This document shows, one piece after another, positions 48,537-58,026 of a stretch of 64,000 bases of DNA. The notes under the pieces are model-generated. The model was given only the letters and a program-made list of their open reading frames with translations, had not been told where the DNA came from and searched no databases. Position 1 is the stretch's first letter; the number at the start of each line of letters is the position of its first letter. Origin of the DNA: an uncultured Arthrobacter sp. (GTDB taxonomy: Bacteria > Actinomycetota > Actinomycetes > Actinomycetales > Micrococcaceae). Where the stretch lies: NCBI RefSeq assembly GCF_947493765.1, contig NZ_CANLSZ010000001.1, forward strand, positions 434,001-498,000, given 5' to 3'. A program made the position numbers and the translations under genes.

Positions 48537-49741
48537 CACTCGCCGGGGTTCGGCAGCGGGGTCCCTACGGTGGAGTCGACGGCCGCGACGGTGGGCTTCT
48601 CCCCCCGCCGGTTGGCGCAGCAGTTGGGCCGGCACACGTCGAACCAGGGGCCCAGGGACGTGGTGGAGGGACGGTCCGCAATGTTGTTCTCGACGGTGCG
48701 CTCGAGGATCAGGTCCACGAGGCCCTCGACGAACTTCCGGTGGGTGCCCGGCGTCGGCACCCGGTCCGCGACCATGCCGAGCTCGGCACAGGTCTCCTTC
48801 GCCTCGGTGTCGAGGTCCCAGGCCACCTCCATGTGGTCGGAGACGAAGCCGAGGGGCACGATCACGACGCCGCGCACCCCGTTCTCGTAGCGGTCCCGCA
48901 GTGCGTCGCTGATGTCCGGTTCGAGCCAGGGGATGTGCGGTGCGCCGGAGCGCGACTGGTAGACGAGCGACCATTCGACGTCGGCCGCCTCGGGGATGCG
49001 CTCGAGGACCGCCTGGGCGGTGGCGAGGTGCTGCGCCACGTACGCGCCCTCCTCGTAGGCCGGACCGCCGTCGGCGTCCCGCGGACCCGCGGCCTCGGCG
49101 TCGCCCATCGGGATGGAGTGCGTGGAGAACATGATGTGCACCGGGGCGTCGGCGGCGCCCTGCTCGGCCAGACCGGCACGGACCGTGGCGAGCCCGGCGG
49201 ACACGCCCTCGACGAAGGGCTCCACGAATCCGGGGTGGTCGAAGTACTGGCGCACCTTGTCCACCTCGAGCCGGCCCTCGAGGCCGGTCTTCACGAGCGC
49301 CATCCCGAGGTCCTCGCGGTACTGCCGGCAGCTCGAGTAACAGGAGTACGCACTCGTGGTGACGGCGAGCACCCTGCGGTGCCCGGCGTCGTACGCCTCC
49401 TGCAGGGTGTCCGCGATGAACGGCTCCCAGTTGCGGTTGCCCCAGTACACCGGCAGATCGATCCCGCGCCGCCGCAGCTCGGCCTCCATGGCGGCCCGGA
49501 GGGCGCGGTTCTGGCTGTTGATGGGGCTCACGCCTCCGAACGCGCGGTAGTGGTGAGAGACCTCCTCGAGACGCTCGTCCGGGATGCCGCGGCCGCGGGT
49601 CACATTGCGCAGGAACGGGATGACGTCGTCCTGCCCCTCGGGGCCGCCGAAGGAGGCGAGCACGACGGCGTCGTACGCCTTGGGCGCCATCCGGCCGTTC
49701 TCGTCGATCCCCTCGCGTGGGTCGAATACCTGAGTGGTCAC
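48536..49741 (-). CDS. cpfC: Coproporphyrin ferrochelatase
   Basis: YDAVVLASFGGPEGQDDVIPFLRNVTRGRGIP; FSTHSIPM; C-terminal CRPNCC cluster expected for actinobacterial 2Fe-2S enzymes. Confidence 0.95.
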   Translation of the reverse strand: MTTQVFDPREGIDENGRMAPKAYDAVVLASFGGPEGQDDVIPFLRNVTRGRGIPDERLEEVSHHYRAFGGVSPINSQNRALRAAMEAELRRRGIDLPVYWGNRNWEPFIADTLQEAYDAGHRRVLAVTTSAYSCYSSCRQYREDLGMALVKTGLEGRLEVDKVRQYFDHPGFVEPFVEGVSAGLATVRAGLAEQGAADAPVHIMFSTHSIPMGDAEAAGPRDADGGPAYEEGAYVAQHLATAQAVLERIPEAADVEWSLVYQSRSGAPHIPWLEPDISDALRDRYENGVRGVVIVPLGFVSDHMEVAWDLDTEAKETCAELGMVADRVPTPGTHRKFVEGLVDLILERTVENNIADRPSTTSLGPWFDVCRPNCCANRRGEKPTVAAVDSTVGTPLPNPGE

Positions 49742-50457
49742 TGGAGTACCTCTGCAATCTCGTGGTGGGTGATCCGCCGGCCGGTGAAGAACGGCACTTC
49801 CTCGCGCACATGGCGGCGGGCCTCGGTCTCCCGGAGGTGCCGCATGAGGTCCACGAGGTCCACGAGGTCGGGGGCCTCGAGTGCCAGGATCCATTCGTAG
49901 TCGTTCAGGGCGAAGGACGACACCGTGTTGGAGAGGACCTGCGGGTACTTGCGCCCCTTCATGCCGTGGTCCATGAGCATCTCGCGGCGTTCCTCCATGG
50001 GAAGGATGTACCACTCGTAGGACCTGACGAACGGGTACACGCACACCCACTCGGCCGGCGCCACGCCCCGGGAGAACGCCGGGCTGTGCGACTTCGAGAA
50101 CTCGGCGTCCCGGTGCACGCCCATGGCGGACCACTCGATCTCGGCTCCGGCGAAGGCCCCGGTGCGGCGGAGCTTCCGGACGGCTGCCTGCAGGTCCTCG
50201 GCCCGGGGTCCGTGCAACCACACCATGACGTCGGCGCCGGCCCGCATGGCGGAGACGTCGTAGAACCCGCGGAGCACCACGCCGTCCTGCTCGAAGCCGG
50301 CGAGGGCCTCCTCGAGTCCCGCGACCTCGGCGTCAGCTGGGCCACCACTGCGCCGGAAAACGGTCCAGAGGGTGTAGAAGAGTTCACCGGGGGCGTCGTC
50401 GCCCGCTCCGGTCTGCTGTGCGGCGTGGGTGGGGTTGCTACCGGTTGGCTCAGTCAT
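49738..50457 (-). CDS. chdC: Coproheme decarboxylase (HemQ/ChdC)
   Basis: FYTLWTVFRRSG; SHSPAFSRGVAPAEWVCVYPFVRSYEWYILPMEERREMLMDHGMKGRKY. Confidence 0.96.
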   Translation of the reverse strand: MTEPTGSNPTHAAQQTGAGDDAPGELFYTLWTVFRRSGGPADAEVAGLEEALAGFEQDGVVLRGFYDVSAMRAGADVMVWLHGPRAEDLQAAVRKLRRTGAFAGAEIEWSAMGVHRDAEFSKSHSPAFSRGVAPAEWVCVYPFVRSYEWYILPMEERREMLMDHGMKGRKYPQVLSNTVSSFALNDYEWILALEAPDLVDLVDLMRHLRETEARRHVREEVPFFTGRRITHHEIAEVLQ

Positions 50458-50528
50458 GACTACAGTTTGCCCCTGTCCGGAGACGATCCGAAATCTTTTT
50501 CTTCTACCGTTCGTAGAAGCGACGAACA

Positions 50529-52043
50529 TCACACGGGAGGTCCCGACCCATCGCCTCCCGCTCCGGCCGGCAGGGCGTCCGCGAGCGCCTCCGCCCGGGC
50601 ACGCGCGTCGTCGATGACCGCCACGAGTCCCGTCCCCGCGAGCCACCCGCCGGTGACGGCGAGGGAGACCGCATGGTCCGCCAGCAGGGCCCTGATCCGG
50701 GCCACCCGCTCGCGGTGCCCCACGGCGGCGTGCGGCAGGGCGCCGGCCCAGCGCACCACGTCGTGATCGCGCACGTCCGCCGGCCCGACCGGGATGCCCA
50801 GGAGCGCGGAGGCGTCGGCGAGGGCATGGCGGAGCAGGACGTCGTCGTCACTCGCGATGCCGACGTCGGCGGGACGGTCCCCCACGCGTCCGAAGGACAG
50901 GCGCAGCACGTGGCGCCCGGGGCCGGCCTGCTCGCGCAGCCACGCCCACTTGGCGGTGGAGTGCGTGAGTGCCTTCGCGGCGACCCCCTCGACGCCGCGC
51001 GCCACGAGCACCCCCGTGCCCCGCGGCCGGACGTCGAGTGCGGGGAGGTCCACGAGCAGGGTCACCAGGGCCACGCCCGGCACGGGAGCGGGCCGTTCCG
51101 CGGCCAGGGCCGGCAGGCCCGGGGACAGCAGGTCGACGGCGGCCCTGCCCTCGGTGGCGACGACCACGCCGTCGGCGACGAGGCGCCGCTGCGCTCCCGC
51201 GCGGCCGGTCATGACGCTCCAGCCGTTCCCGGTGCTCGTCAGGTCCGTGACCTCCTCCCCCGTCCAGAGCCGAGCCCCGGCGGCCTCGAGGTCGGTGACG
51301 AGGCGGTCGCGCAGGAGCGCGATCCCGCCGTCGATCCCGCCCACCGCCGCGCCGGCCGGGGCCGCCGCGCGGAGAGCACCTGCGGCGGCCCCCAGCGATC
51401 CGAGCCGCGCCATCGTCGCGCGGAGTCCCGGTGCCACGGAGTCGACGTCGAGATCGTCGGGGTCGGCGGAGAAGACCCCGCCCGCAACGGGAGCCACGAG
51501 CCGCGCGAGGATCTCGTCGCCCATGCGGGTGCGGACCAGTTCTCCGAGGCTGACACCCGCCCGGGTGGCGAGGGAGCCCACCGGCAGGACGCCGTCCTGC
51601 GCGGCGCGCCGCGCTCCCTCCGGGGAGATCATGGCGCTGATCAGGGGATCGGTGGGATCCGCCGGGATCCCGAGCACCCCGGAGTTCGGCAGCGGCAGGG
51701 CGGACGCCTGCAGGTCCGGTCCGGGTAGCTGGACCCAGGCGCCGGTCGCCTCGGGTGTCACGAGCCGCTCACCCAGGCCGAGCTCGGCGGCCAGTGCCGG
51801 CACGGTCGCGGAGCGCGTGGAGAAGGATTCCGCGCCGCTGTCGAGCCGGAGACCTCCGAGCACCCGACCGTCCACGGTGCCCCCGAAACGGTTGGAGCGC
51901 TCCAGCAGGGTCACCCGGACCCCGCGCCGGAGCAGCGTGCGCGCGGCCAGCAGGCCCGCCATACCCCCGCCGATCACCACGGCGCTGTGCTGCCGCGCCG
52001 GACCCGCGTGGTCCCGGGCTGCGGCGTCGGCGCGCCCGGTCAC
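50529..52043 (-). CDS. cgoX: Coproporphyrinogen III / protoporphyrinogen oxidase
   Basis: AVVIGGGMAGLLAARTLLRRGVRVTLLERSNRFGGTV; GGIDGGIALLRDRL. Confidence 0.93.
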   Translation of the reverse strand: MTGRADAAARDHAGPARQHSAVVIGGGMAGLLAARTLLRRGVRVTLLERSNRFGGTVDGRVLGGLRLDSGAESFSTRSATVPALAAELGLGERLVTPEATGAWVQLPGPDLQASALPLPNSGVLGIPADPTDPLISAMISPEGARRAAQDGVLPVGSLATRAGVSLGELVRTRMGDEILARLVAPVAGGVFSADPDDLDVDSVAPGLRATMARLGSLGAAAGALRAAAPAGAAVGGIDGGIALLRDRLVTDLEAAGARLWTGEEVTDLTSTGNGWSVMTGRAGAQRRLVADGVVVATEGRAAVDLLSPGLPALAAERPAPVPGVALVTLLVDLPALDVRPRGTGVLVARGVEGVAAKALTHSTAKWAWLREQAGPGRHVLRLSFGRVGDRPADVGIASDDDVLLRHALADASALLGIPVGPADVRDHDVVRWAGALPHAAVGHRERVARIRALLADHAVSLAVTGGWLAGTGLVAVIDDARARAEALADALPAGAGGDGSGPPV

Positions 52044-52045
52044 GG

Positions 52046-53107
52046 CTAGGGCTCCAGCGAGTGGATGAGCTCCACGACGCGCGTGAGCACGGCGGGATCC
52101 GTCTCGGGCGGTACGCCGTGCCCGAGGTTCACCACGTGTCCCGGTGCCGCGGCCCCGGCGGCGAGCACGTCCCGGACGTGCCGCTCGAGGACGGGCCACG
52201 GTGCGGGGAGCAGGGCCGGGTCGATGTTGCCCTGCAGCGGTACGGTACCGCCCAGGCGCCGGTCGGCCTCGTCGAGCGGCAGCCGGTAGTCGACGCCGAT
52301 CACGTCCACCCCGACGTCGTGCATCGCGACGAGCAGTTCGGAGGTGCCGGTGCCGAAGTGGATCAGGGGCGCGCCGAGGCCGCGCACGTGGTCCAGGGCC
52401 CGACGGGAGGCCGGCGCCACATGGGTGCGGTAGTCGGCCAGCGAGAGCGAGCCCGCCCAGGAATCGAAGAGCTGGGCTGCGCTGGCGCCTGCCTCGAGCT
52501 GGGCGCGCAGGAACATGCCGGACGCGTCCGCGGCCCACTCGGTGAGGGCCCGCCACGTGTCGGGATCCGCGTGCATCATGGTGCGCGGCCCGAGATGGTC
52601 CCGGGACGGCTTGCCCTCGACCATGTAGGCGGCGAGGGTGAAGGGGGCTCCGGCGAACCCGACGAGCGGCGTCGACCCGAGCTGCTCCACGGTGAGTGCC
52701 ACGGCCTGCCGGATGGGCTCGAGGGCCTCCGGTGTGAGGCGCGGCAGGGCGGCGACGTCGGCGGCCGAGCGGATCGGTGAGCCGAGGACCGGCCCCACAC
52801 CGGGAACGATGTCCACGTCCACACCGGCGAGCTTGAGCGGGATGACGATGTCGGAGAAGAAGATGCCCGCGTCGACGTCGTGCCGCCGGACCGGCTGCAG
52901 CGTGATCTCCGAGGCCAGCTCCGGGACGAGGCAGGACTGCAGCATGTCGGTGCCCTCACGCAGGGCGCGGTACTCGGGCAGTGACCTCCCGGCCTGGCGC
53001 ATGAACCACACGGGGCGCCGGTGCGGCCGCTGGCCCCGGTAGGCGCGGATGAGTGCCGAGTCGGACGTACGTCCGTCGACCAGCGGGTGCGATGCTCCAA
53101 GGTCCAT
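52046..53107 (-). CDS. hemE: Uroporphyrinogen decarboxylase
   Basis: [38 protein letters not shown]. Confidence 0.97.
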   Translation of the reverse strand: MDLGASHPLVDGRTSDSALIRAYRGQRPHRRPVWFMRQAGRSLPEYRALREGTDMLQSCLVPELASEITLQPVRRHDVDAGIFFSDIVIPLKLAGVDVDIVPGVGPVLGSPIRSAADVAALPRLTPEALEPIRQAVALTVEQLGSTPLVGFAGAPFTLAAYMVEGKPSRDHLGPRTMMHADPDTWRALTEWAADASGMFLRAQLEAGASAAQLFDSWAGSLSLADYRTHVAPASRRALDHVRGLGAPLIHFGTGTSELLVAMHDVGVDVIGVDYRLPLDEADRRLGGTVPLQGNIDPALLPAPWPVLERHVRDVLAAGAAAPGHVVNLGHGVPPETDPAVLTRVVELIHSLEP

Positions 53108-53299
53108 GCACCCGATTCTGCCGAAGATCCCTGCGGAGCGTTAACCGGTGGAGGCGGCCCAGCCCTGCAGCGCCGCTCCCGTGCGCAAGATCACTTCGCC
53201 TCGGGTACCACGGGTCCCGCGGATCGGCGCGGGATACCCTCCCGGGTAAGGCCAACCTATTCAGGGAATGGGAGGGGACCTCGGTATGCTGAAGTCACT

Positions 53300-54664
53300 G
53301 TGGTACTTCTTTCACTCGTAGCGACCCACTCGGATGTGGACCTGGAAACCGTAGCCCGACTCAGCGTCGGAGCGCCCCAGGTCCCGTCGGTGGTGCTCGC
53401 CGACGACAGGTCCGTCGCGGGCGCCGTCGTCCTGGCCACGTGCAACCGCTTCGAGATCTATGCCGAGGCGCCGTCCGCGGAGGACGTCGAGGCCGCCCGC
53501 TCGGCGATCATCTCCACCATCAGCGAGTACTCCGGCATCCCCGAGCAGTCCGTCTCCTCCTCCTTCCGCACCCACACCGGGCAGGACGTGGCGGAGCACC
53601 TCTTCGCCGTCGGCGCCGGCCTCGACTCCGCCGTGATCGGCGAGCGGGAGATCGCGGGGCAGGTGCGGCGGGCCCTCATCGAGGCGCAGGGCTCCGGTGC
53701 GGCCAGCGGCTCCCTGGTGCGCCTGTTCCAGGCGGCCTCGAAGACCGCCAAGGACGTGGGAGCGCAGACCGCCCTCGGCTCCCGCGGACGCTCGATCGTC
53801 TCCGTGGCCCTCGAGCTGGGCAGCGACCTCTCGGCCGACCCCGACTGGTCCCGGAAGTCGGTGGTCCTGTTCGGGACGGGCGCCTACGCCGGAGCGACCG
53901 TCGCGGCGCTGAAGGACAGGGGCTGCACCGACATCTCCGTCTTCTCCTCCTCGGGCCGGGCCGAGGCCTTCGTCGCATCCCGCGGTGGCACCGCCGTCTC
54001 CGCCGCCGGGCTGGCCGGCGCCCTGGCGCAGGCCGACGTCGTCATCGGGTGCAGCGGCAGCGACGCCCGCATCGACGCCGCCGACCTCGAGCGCGTGCGC
54101 GCCGACAGCACCTCGCCGCTGCTCGTGATCGACCTGGCCCTGAGCCACGACTTCGACCCTGCCGTAGGACTGCTCGACGACGTCGAGCTCATCACGCTCG
54201 AATCGGTCCGCGCAGCTGCCCCCGACGAGCAGGCCGATTCCCTGGTGCAGGCGAGCGACCTCGTGCGGGACGCGGCACGCGCCTTCGAGGAACAGCAGGG
54301 TGCACGCGCGATGAACGCCTCGATCGTGGCCCTGCGCCGCCACACGCAATCGGTGCTGGACTCCGAGATGGAGCGCGTCCGTGCCCAGCACGGCTGCACG
54401 GCCGCCGCGGAGGAGGTGGAGTTCGCGCTGCGCCGCATGGTGCGCCAGCTCCTGCACGTGCCCACCGTGCGGGCACGTGAACTCGCCGCCGAGGGACGCC
54501 AAGAGGACTACGAGGCAGCGCTCGAAGCCCTGTACGGGATCGATGTGGCGCAGTCCGGCGCACCGAGCGCCACCGCAGGCCGGCCTCCCCGGGCAGTGCC
54601 CGGCGACGGCGCCGCGGACGCGGCATGCCCGGTGGACCTGGGTCGTCCCGCGCGCGGAGCCTGA
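53300..54664 (+). CDS. hemA: Glutamyl-tRNA reductase
   Basis: [58 protein letters not shown] start near 53300. Confidence 0.95.
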   Translation: MVLLSLVATHSDVDLETVARLSVGAPQVPSVVLADDRSVAGAVVLATCNRFEIYAEAPSAEDVEAARSAIISTISEYSGIPEQSVSSSFRTHTGQDVAEHLFAVGAGLDSAVIGEREIAGQVRRALIEAQGSGAASGSLVRLFQAASKTAKDVGAQTALGSRGRSIVSVALELGSDLSADPDWSRKSVVLFGTGAYAGATVAALKDRGCTDISVFSSSGRAEAFVASRGGTAVSAAGLAGALAQADVVIGCSGSDARIDAADLERVRADSTSPLLVIDLALSHDFDPAVGLLDDVELITLESVRAAAPDEQADSLVQASDLVRDAARAFEEQQGARAMNASIVALRRHTQSVLDSEMERVRAQHGCTAAAEEVEFALRRMVRQLLHVPTVRARELAAEGRQEDYEAALEALYGIDVAQSGAPSATAGRPPRAVPGDGAADAACPVDLGRPARGA

Positions 54665-54792
54665 GCCGCGACTTCCTCGGCATGGGCTTCGACGACGGGA
54701 ATGACCTCCGGTACGTGGGTATCGTCGGCGCCGCTCGCACCGCTTCACTACGTGGGTTCCGCCGGTACGTGAGTCCGACCAGTAGGTGAGTC

Positions 54793-54858
54793 GGTCCAGT
54801 ACACGGGCCCGTCCAGTACACGGGCCCATCCAGTACGCGGGCCCGTCTAGTACGTGAG
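54793..54858. repeat. 17-bp tandem repeat (GTCCAGTACACGGGCCC-like) spanning the moeB-like stop codon
   Basis: tccagtacacgggcccg/tccagtacacgggccca/tccagtacgcgggcccg/tctagtacgtgagc; more degenerate units upstream to ~54713. Confidence 0.9.
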
Positions 54859-56094
54859 CTTGTCCGGTTCGATCCTGCGGACCCACTCCGTGATGCCGCC
54901 CTCCACCGAGTGGACGTCGGTGTGCCCCCGGCCGCGGAGGAACCGGACCACCTCCGCCGACCGGACCCCCGATTTGCAGTGCACGTACGCCGTCCGCGCG
55001 GGATCGACGACGGTCTCGCCGTCGAGGATCCGCGCCTTCGGGACGAGCACGGCGCCGTGGATACTCACGATCGCGTACTCCTCGGGACTGCGCACGTCCA
55101 GCAGGTCGAAATCCGCCCGGCCCTCGGAGCGCGCCGCGAGGAGCTCCGCGAGATCGTCCACGGAGACCACCGGTACTGCCGCGTCCGGATCGGCTGCCAC
55201 CGTGTCCGCCGCGCCGGTCGCAGCGGAGGGCAGGCCGCAGAACTGCTCGTAGTCGACGAGTTCGGTGATGGGCGGGCTGGTCGGGTCCGGCCGGACGCGC
55301 AGTTCCCGCCAGCTCATCGCGAGCGCGTCGAAGACCAGCACCCGGCCGAGCAGGGTGGTTCCCACACCCGTGATGAGCTTGATCGCCTCGTTGACCATCA
55401 CGGAGCCGATCTGCGCGCACAGGACCCCGAGCACACCGCCCTCCGCGCACGACGGCACGGACCCCGCCGGCGGCGCCTCGGGGAAGAGATCCCGGTAGGT
55501 GGGTCCGTGACCCTGCCAGAAGACGCTGACCTGTCCGTCGAAGCGCAGGATCGAACCCCACACGTACGGCTGGCCCAGGATCGCGGCGGCGTCGTTGACG
55601 AGGTACCGGGTGGCGAAGTTGTCGGTGCCGTCGATGATGAGGTCGTACCCGGAGAAGAGCTCGAGAGCGTTCGAGCGCTCCAGCCGCTGCTCGTGCAGCA
55701 CCACCTCGACGAGCGGATTCACCTCCGCGACGCTCAGGCGTGCGGATTCGGCCTTCGACCGTCCGAGGTCGGCCATGCCGTGGATGACCTGGCGCTGCAG
55801 GTTCGACAGCTCGACGTCGTCGTCGTCCACGATGCCGAGCGTGCCCACACCCGCTGCCGCGAGGTAGAGCAGCGTCGGGGAACCCAGCCCCCCGGCTCCG
55901 ATCACGAGGACACGTGCCTGCCGGAGGCGCAGTTGCGCCTCCATCCCGAACCCGGGAATGATCAGGTGCCGGGAGTAGCGCTCCGCCTCCTCCCGGGACA
56001 GGGTGCCGACCGGCTCCACCAGCGGAGGAAGCCCTGCCGGGCTGTCCGCCGACGGCGGCACGGCGACGTGGGCCAGGGGTCCGGAAACAGTCAT
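54847..56094 (-). CDS. MoeB/ThiF-family adenylyltransferase with C-terminal rhodanese domain
   Basis: ERYSRHLIIPGFGMEAQLRLRQARVLVIGAGGLGSPTLLYLAAAGVG; rhodanese LLDVRSPEEYAIVSIHGAVLVPK...YVHCKSGVRSAE. Confidence 0.94.
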   Translation of the reverse strand: MTVSGPLAHVAVPPSADSPAGLPPLVEPVGTLSREEAERYSRHLIIPGFGMEAQLRLRQARVLVIGAGGLGSPTLLYLAAAGVGTLGIVDDDDVELSNLQRQVIHGMADLGRSKAESARLSVAEVNPLVEVVLHEQRLERSNALELFSGYDLIIDGTDNFATRYLVNDAAAILGQPYVWGSILRFDGQVSVFWQGHGPTYRDLFPEAPPAGSVPSCAEGGVLGVLCAQIGSVMVNEAIKLITGVGTTLLGRVLVFDALAMSWRELRVRPDPTSPPITELVDYEQFCGLPSAATGAADTVAADPDAAVPVVSVDDLAELLAARSEGRADFDLLDVRSPEEYAIVSIHGAVLVPKARILDGETVVDPARTAYVHCKSGVRSAEVVRFLRGRGHTDVHSVEGGITEWVRRIEPDKLTY

Positions 56095-56186
56095 ACCCAA
56101 GGGTATGGCGCATCGACGCGGCGATGCCACCGCGGGACCGGCCGGTAAACTGGCGCTACCCGATCGCAACAGCTGAGGACCCCTAC

Positions 56187-56804
56187 GTGAGTGCACAACC
56201 GACCACCGGACGCGCCGTACGGCTCCCGCGGGACGAGCGTCGACGTCAGCTCCTGGCAGCGGCACAGGCGGTCTTCGTGGGCAACGGCTACCACGGGGCC
56301 GCCATGGACGACATCGCCGATGCCGCCCGGGTCAGCAAGCCGGTGCTCTACCAGCACTTCCCCGGCAAGCGCGACCTGTACCTGGCCCTGCTGGACAGCC
56401 ACCTCGCGGAACTGACGGAGCTGTTGATCGATGCGCTCCGCTCCACCGACGACAACGATCTGCGCGTCCACGCGACCATGCGCGCGTACTTCCAGTTCAT
56501 CGCCCAGGACAGCCGGGCGCATCGACTGGTCTTCGAATCCGACATCAGCAACGAGCCCGACGTCAGCAGTCGTCTGGAGGCGTTCAACGCCCACTTCGCG
56601 AGCGCCATCGCGGACGTGATCGCCGACGACACCCAGCTGTCCAGGGTCGAGGCGACCCTCCTGGGCCGGGGCCTCGCCGGGATGGCGCAGATCAGCGCCC
56701 GCTACTGGCTCGAGACCGACGGCAGCCTCGACATCGATGCCGCCGCCGAGCTGATCTACCGTTTAGCTTGGCGCGGAATCAGCCGCTTCCCCAAGGAGAT
56801 CTAG
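56187..56804 (+). CDS. TetR family transcriptional regulator
   Basis: RRQLLAAAQAVFVGNGYHGAAMDDIADAARVSKPVLYQHFPGKRDLYLALL; GTG start. Confidence 0.95.
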   Translation: MSAQPTTGRAVRLPRDERRRQLLAAAQAVFVGNGYHGAAMDDIADAARVSKPVLYQHFPGKRDLYLALLDSHLAELTELLIDALRSTDDNDLRVHATMRAYFQFIAQDSRAHRLVFESDISNEPDVSSRLEAFNAHFASAIADVIADDTQLSRVEATLLGRGLAGMAQISARYWLETDGSLDIDAAAELIYRLAWRGISRFPKEI

Positions 56805-56851
56805 AGTAGGTTCCAGAGAGCATCAGGAACACTACACAGGAGGCACGCGCC

Positions 56852-57076
56852 GTGGAAATCAAGATCGGTATCCAGAACATCAACCGCGAGATCGTCATCG
56901 ATTCCACCGAGAGCGCCGACGCCATCGCCGAGCTGGTGGCCAAGGCCATGGGCGACGGCGGCGACCTCCGCCTCAAGGACTCGAAGGGCCGCCAGGTCAT
57001 CGTCCCGACGTCGGCCCTGGGGTACGTGGAGATCGGCGCCGAGGAGACCCGGCGCGTGGGCTTCGGCGCACTCTGA
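56852..57076 (+). CDS. DUF3107 domain-containing protein
   Basis: 74 aa MEIKIGIQNINREIVIDSTESADAIAELVAKAMGDGGDLRLKDSKGRQVIVPTSALGYVEIG. Confidence 0.92.
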   Translation: MEIKIGIQNINREIVIDSTESADAIAELVAKAMGDGGDLRLKDSKGRQVIVPTSALGYVEIGAEETRRVGFGAL

Positions 57077-57085
57077 TCCCACGTT

Positions 57086-57187
57086 CCGACCCCGCCCGGC
57101 AGCAGGAGGGCCCGCACCAGACCTACCCGGTCGGGTCCGACCCTGCCCGGCAGCAGGAGGGCCCGCACCAGACCTACCCGGTCGGGT
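57086..57187. repeat. 51-bp tandem duplication carrying the terminator 5' arm twice
   Basis: CCGACCC(C/T)GCCCGGCAGCAGGAGGGCCCGCACCAGACCTACCCGGTCGGGT at 57086 and 57137. Confidence 0.95.
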
Positions 57188-57201
57188 GCGGGCCCTCCTG
57201 C
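57153..57201. terminator. Bidirectional terminator with 17-bp perfect stem
   Basis: GCAGGAGGGCCCGCACC (57153-57169) pairs with GGTGCGGGCCCTCCTGC (57185-57201) between convergent genes. Confidence 0.85.
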
Positions 57202-57207
57202 ATCCGG

Positions 57208-57972
57208 CTACGCCGTCAGGCCGAGGGCGCTCATCCGCCGGGAGTGGTTGCGCGTGAGTTCGGAGAAGAACGTCCCGCTGGGCTGGGTGGGGCCGTCCTC
57301 GCCGGCGAAGAGCAGTCCCGCGAGATTCTCCCGCTCGATGCCCACCCGCTGCGCCTGGGTCAGGGCCTCTCCCACGAGCCGCCGACCCCAGAGGGCGCAG
57401 CGTGACGCGAGCCGCGGATCGGCGGAGAGGGCTTCCTTCAGCCGGCCCCGGAGGTGTTCCGCGGCGTCCCCCGAGTCGATGACGGCGATCAGCTCGCGGG
57501 TCCTGGCGTCCAGGTTGTGCGCCAGCGAACGGTAGAAGTCCCGCGAGAAGGCATCGACGACGTACGCCTTCATGAGCGACTCGTACCAGTCGCCCGGCCG
57601 CGTCCGCTCGTGGAAGGAGTCGATGGAGGCGCAGAACGGAGTCATGGCGTCCTCGACGGTGATGCCCAACCCGTCCAGGAACCGGCCCACGAGCTCGAAG
57701 TGCTCGAACTCCTGGACCGCGAGCCGCCCGAGGCTCGCACGATCGGCGAGGCTCGGCGAGAACCTCGCATCGGAGGACAGCCGCTCGAATCCGGACAGCT
57801 CCGCGTAGGCGATCGCGCCGAGCAGATCCGCGACGAAGCGGACGTAGTGGGGATTGTCGAACGGATCCTCGCCGATCCCCACTCCGTCCGCAGGAGCTGA
57901 GGGACCTGCCTCCGAGGCATTCCGCGACTCGGCGGCAGGAGGGGCCATGCTGTCGGGGGCGCCGTTGTTCAT
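57208..57972 (-). CDS. Ferritin-like fold protein (MiaE-like family)
   Basis: FVADLLGAIAYAELSGFERLSSDA...LAVQEFEHFELVGRFLDGLG...VVDAFSRDFYRSLA. Confidence 0.82.
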   Translation of the reverse strand: MNNGAPDSMAPPAAESRNASEAGPSAPADGVGIGEDPFDNPHYVRFVADLLGAIAYAELSGFERLSSDARFSPSLADRASLGRLAVQEFEHFELVGRFLDGLGITVEDAMTPFCASIDSFHERTRPGDWYESLMKAYVVDAFSRDFYRSLAHNLDARTRELIAVIDSGDAAEHLRGRLKEALSADPRLASRCALWGRRLVGEALTQAQRVGIERENLAGLLFAGEDGPTQPSGTFFSELTRNHSRRMSALGLTA

Positions 57973-58026
57973 GCTGCTAAGAGTACGCAATCGCCGGGGA
58001 GCGGCAAGCCGTCGGACCGGCCCGGG

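Noticed and set aside
47592-49811. 739-aa ORF as given in the track
   Set aside because: True hemC starts at 48536; the upstream part is out-of-frame shadow of cpfC.
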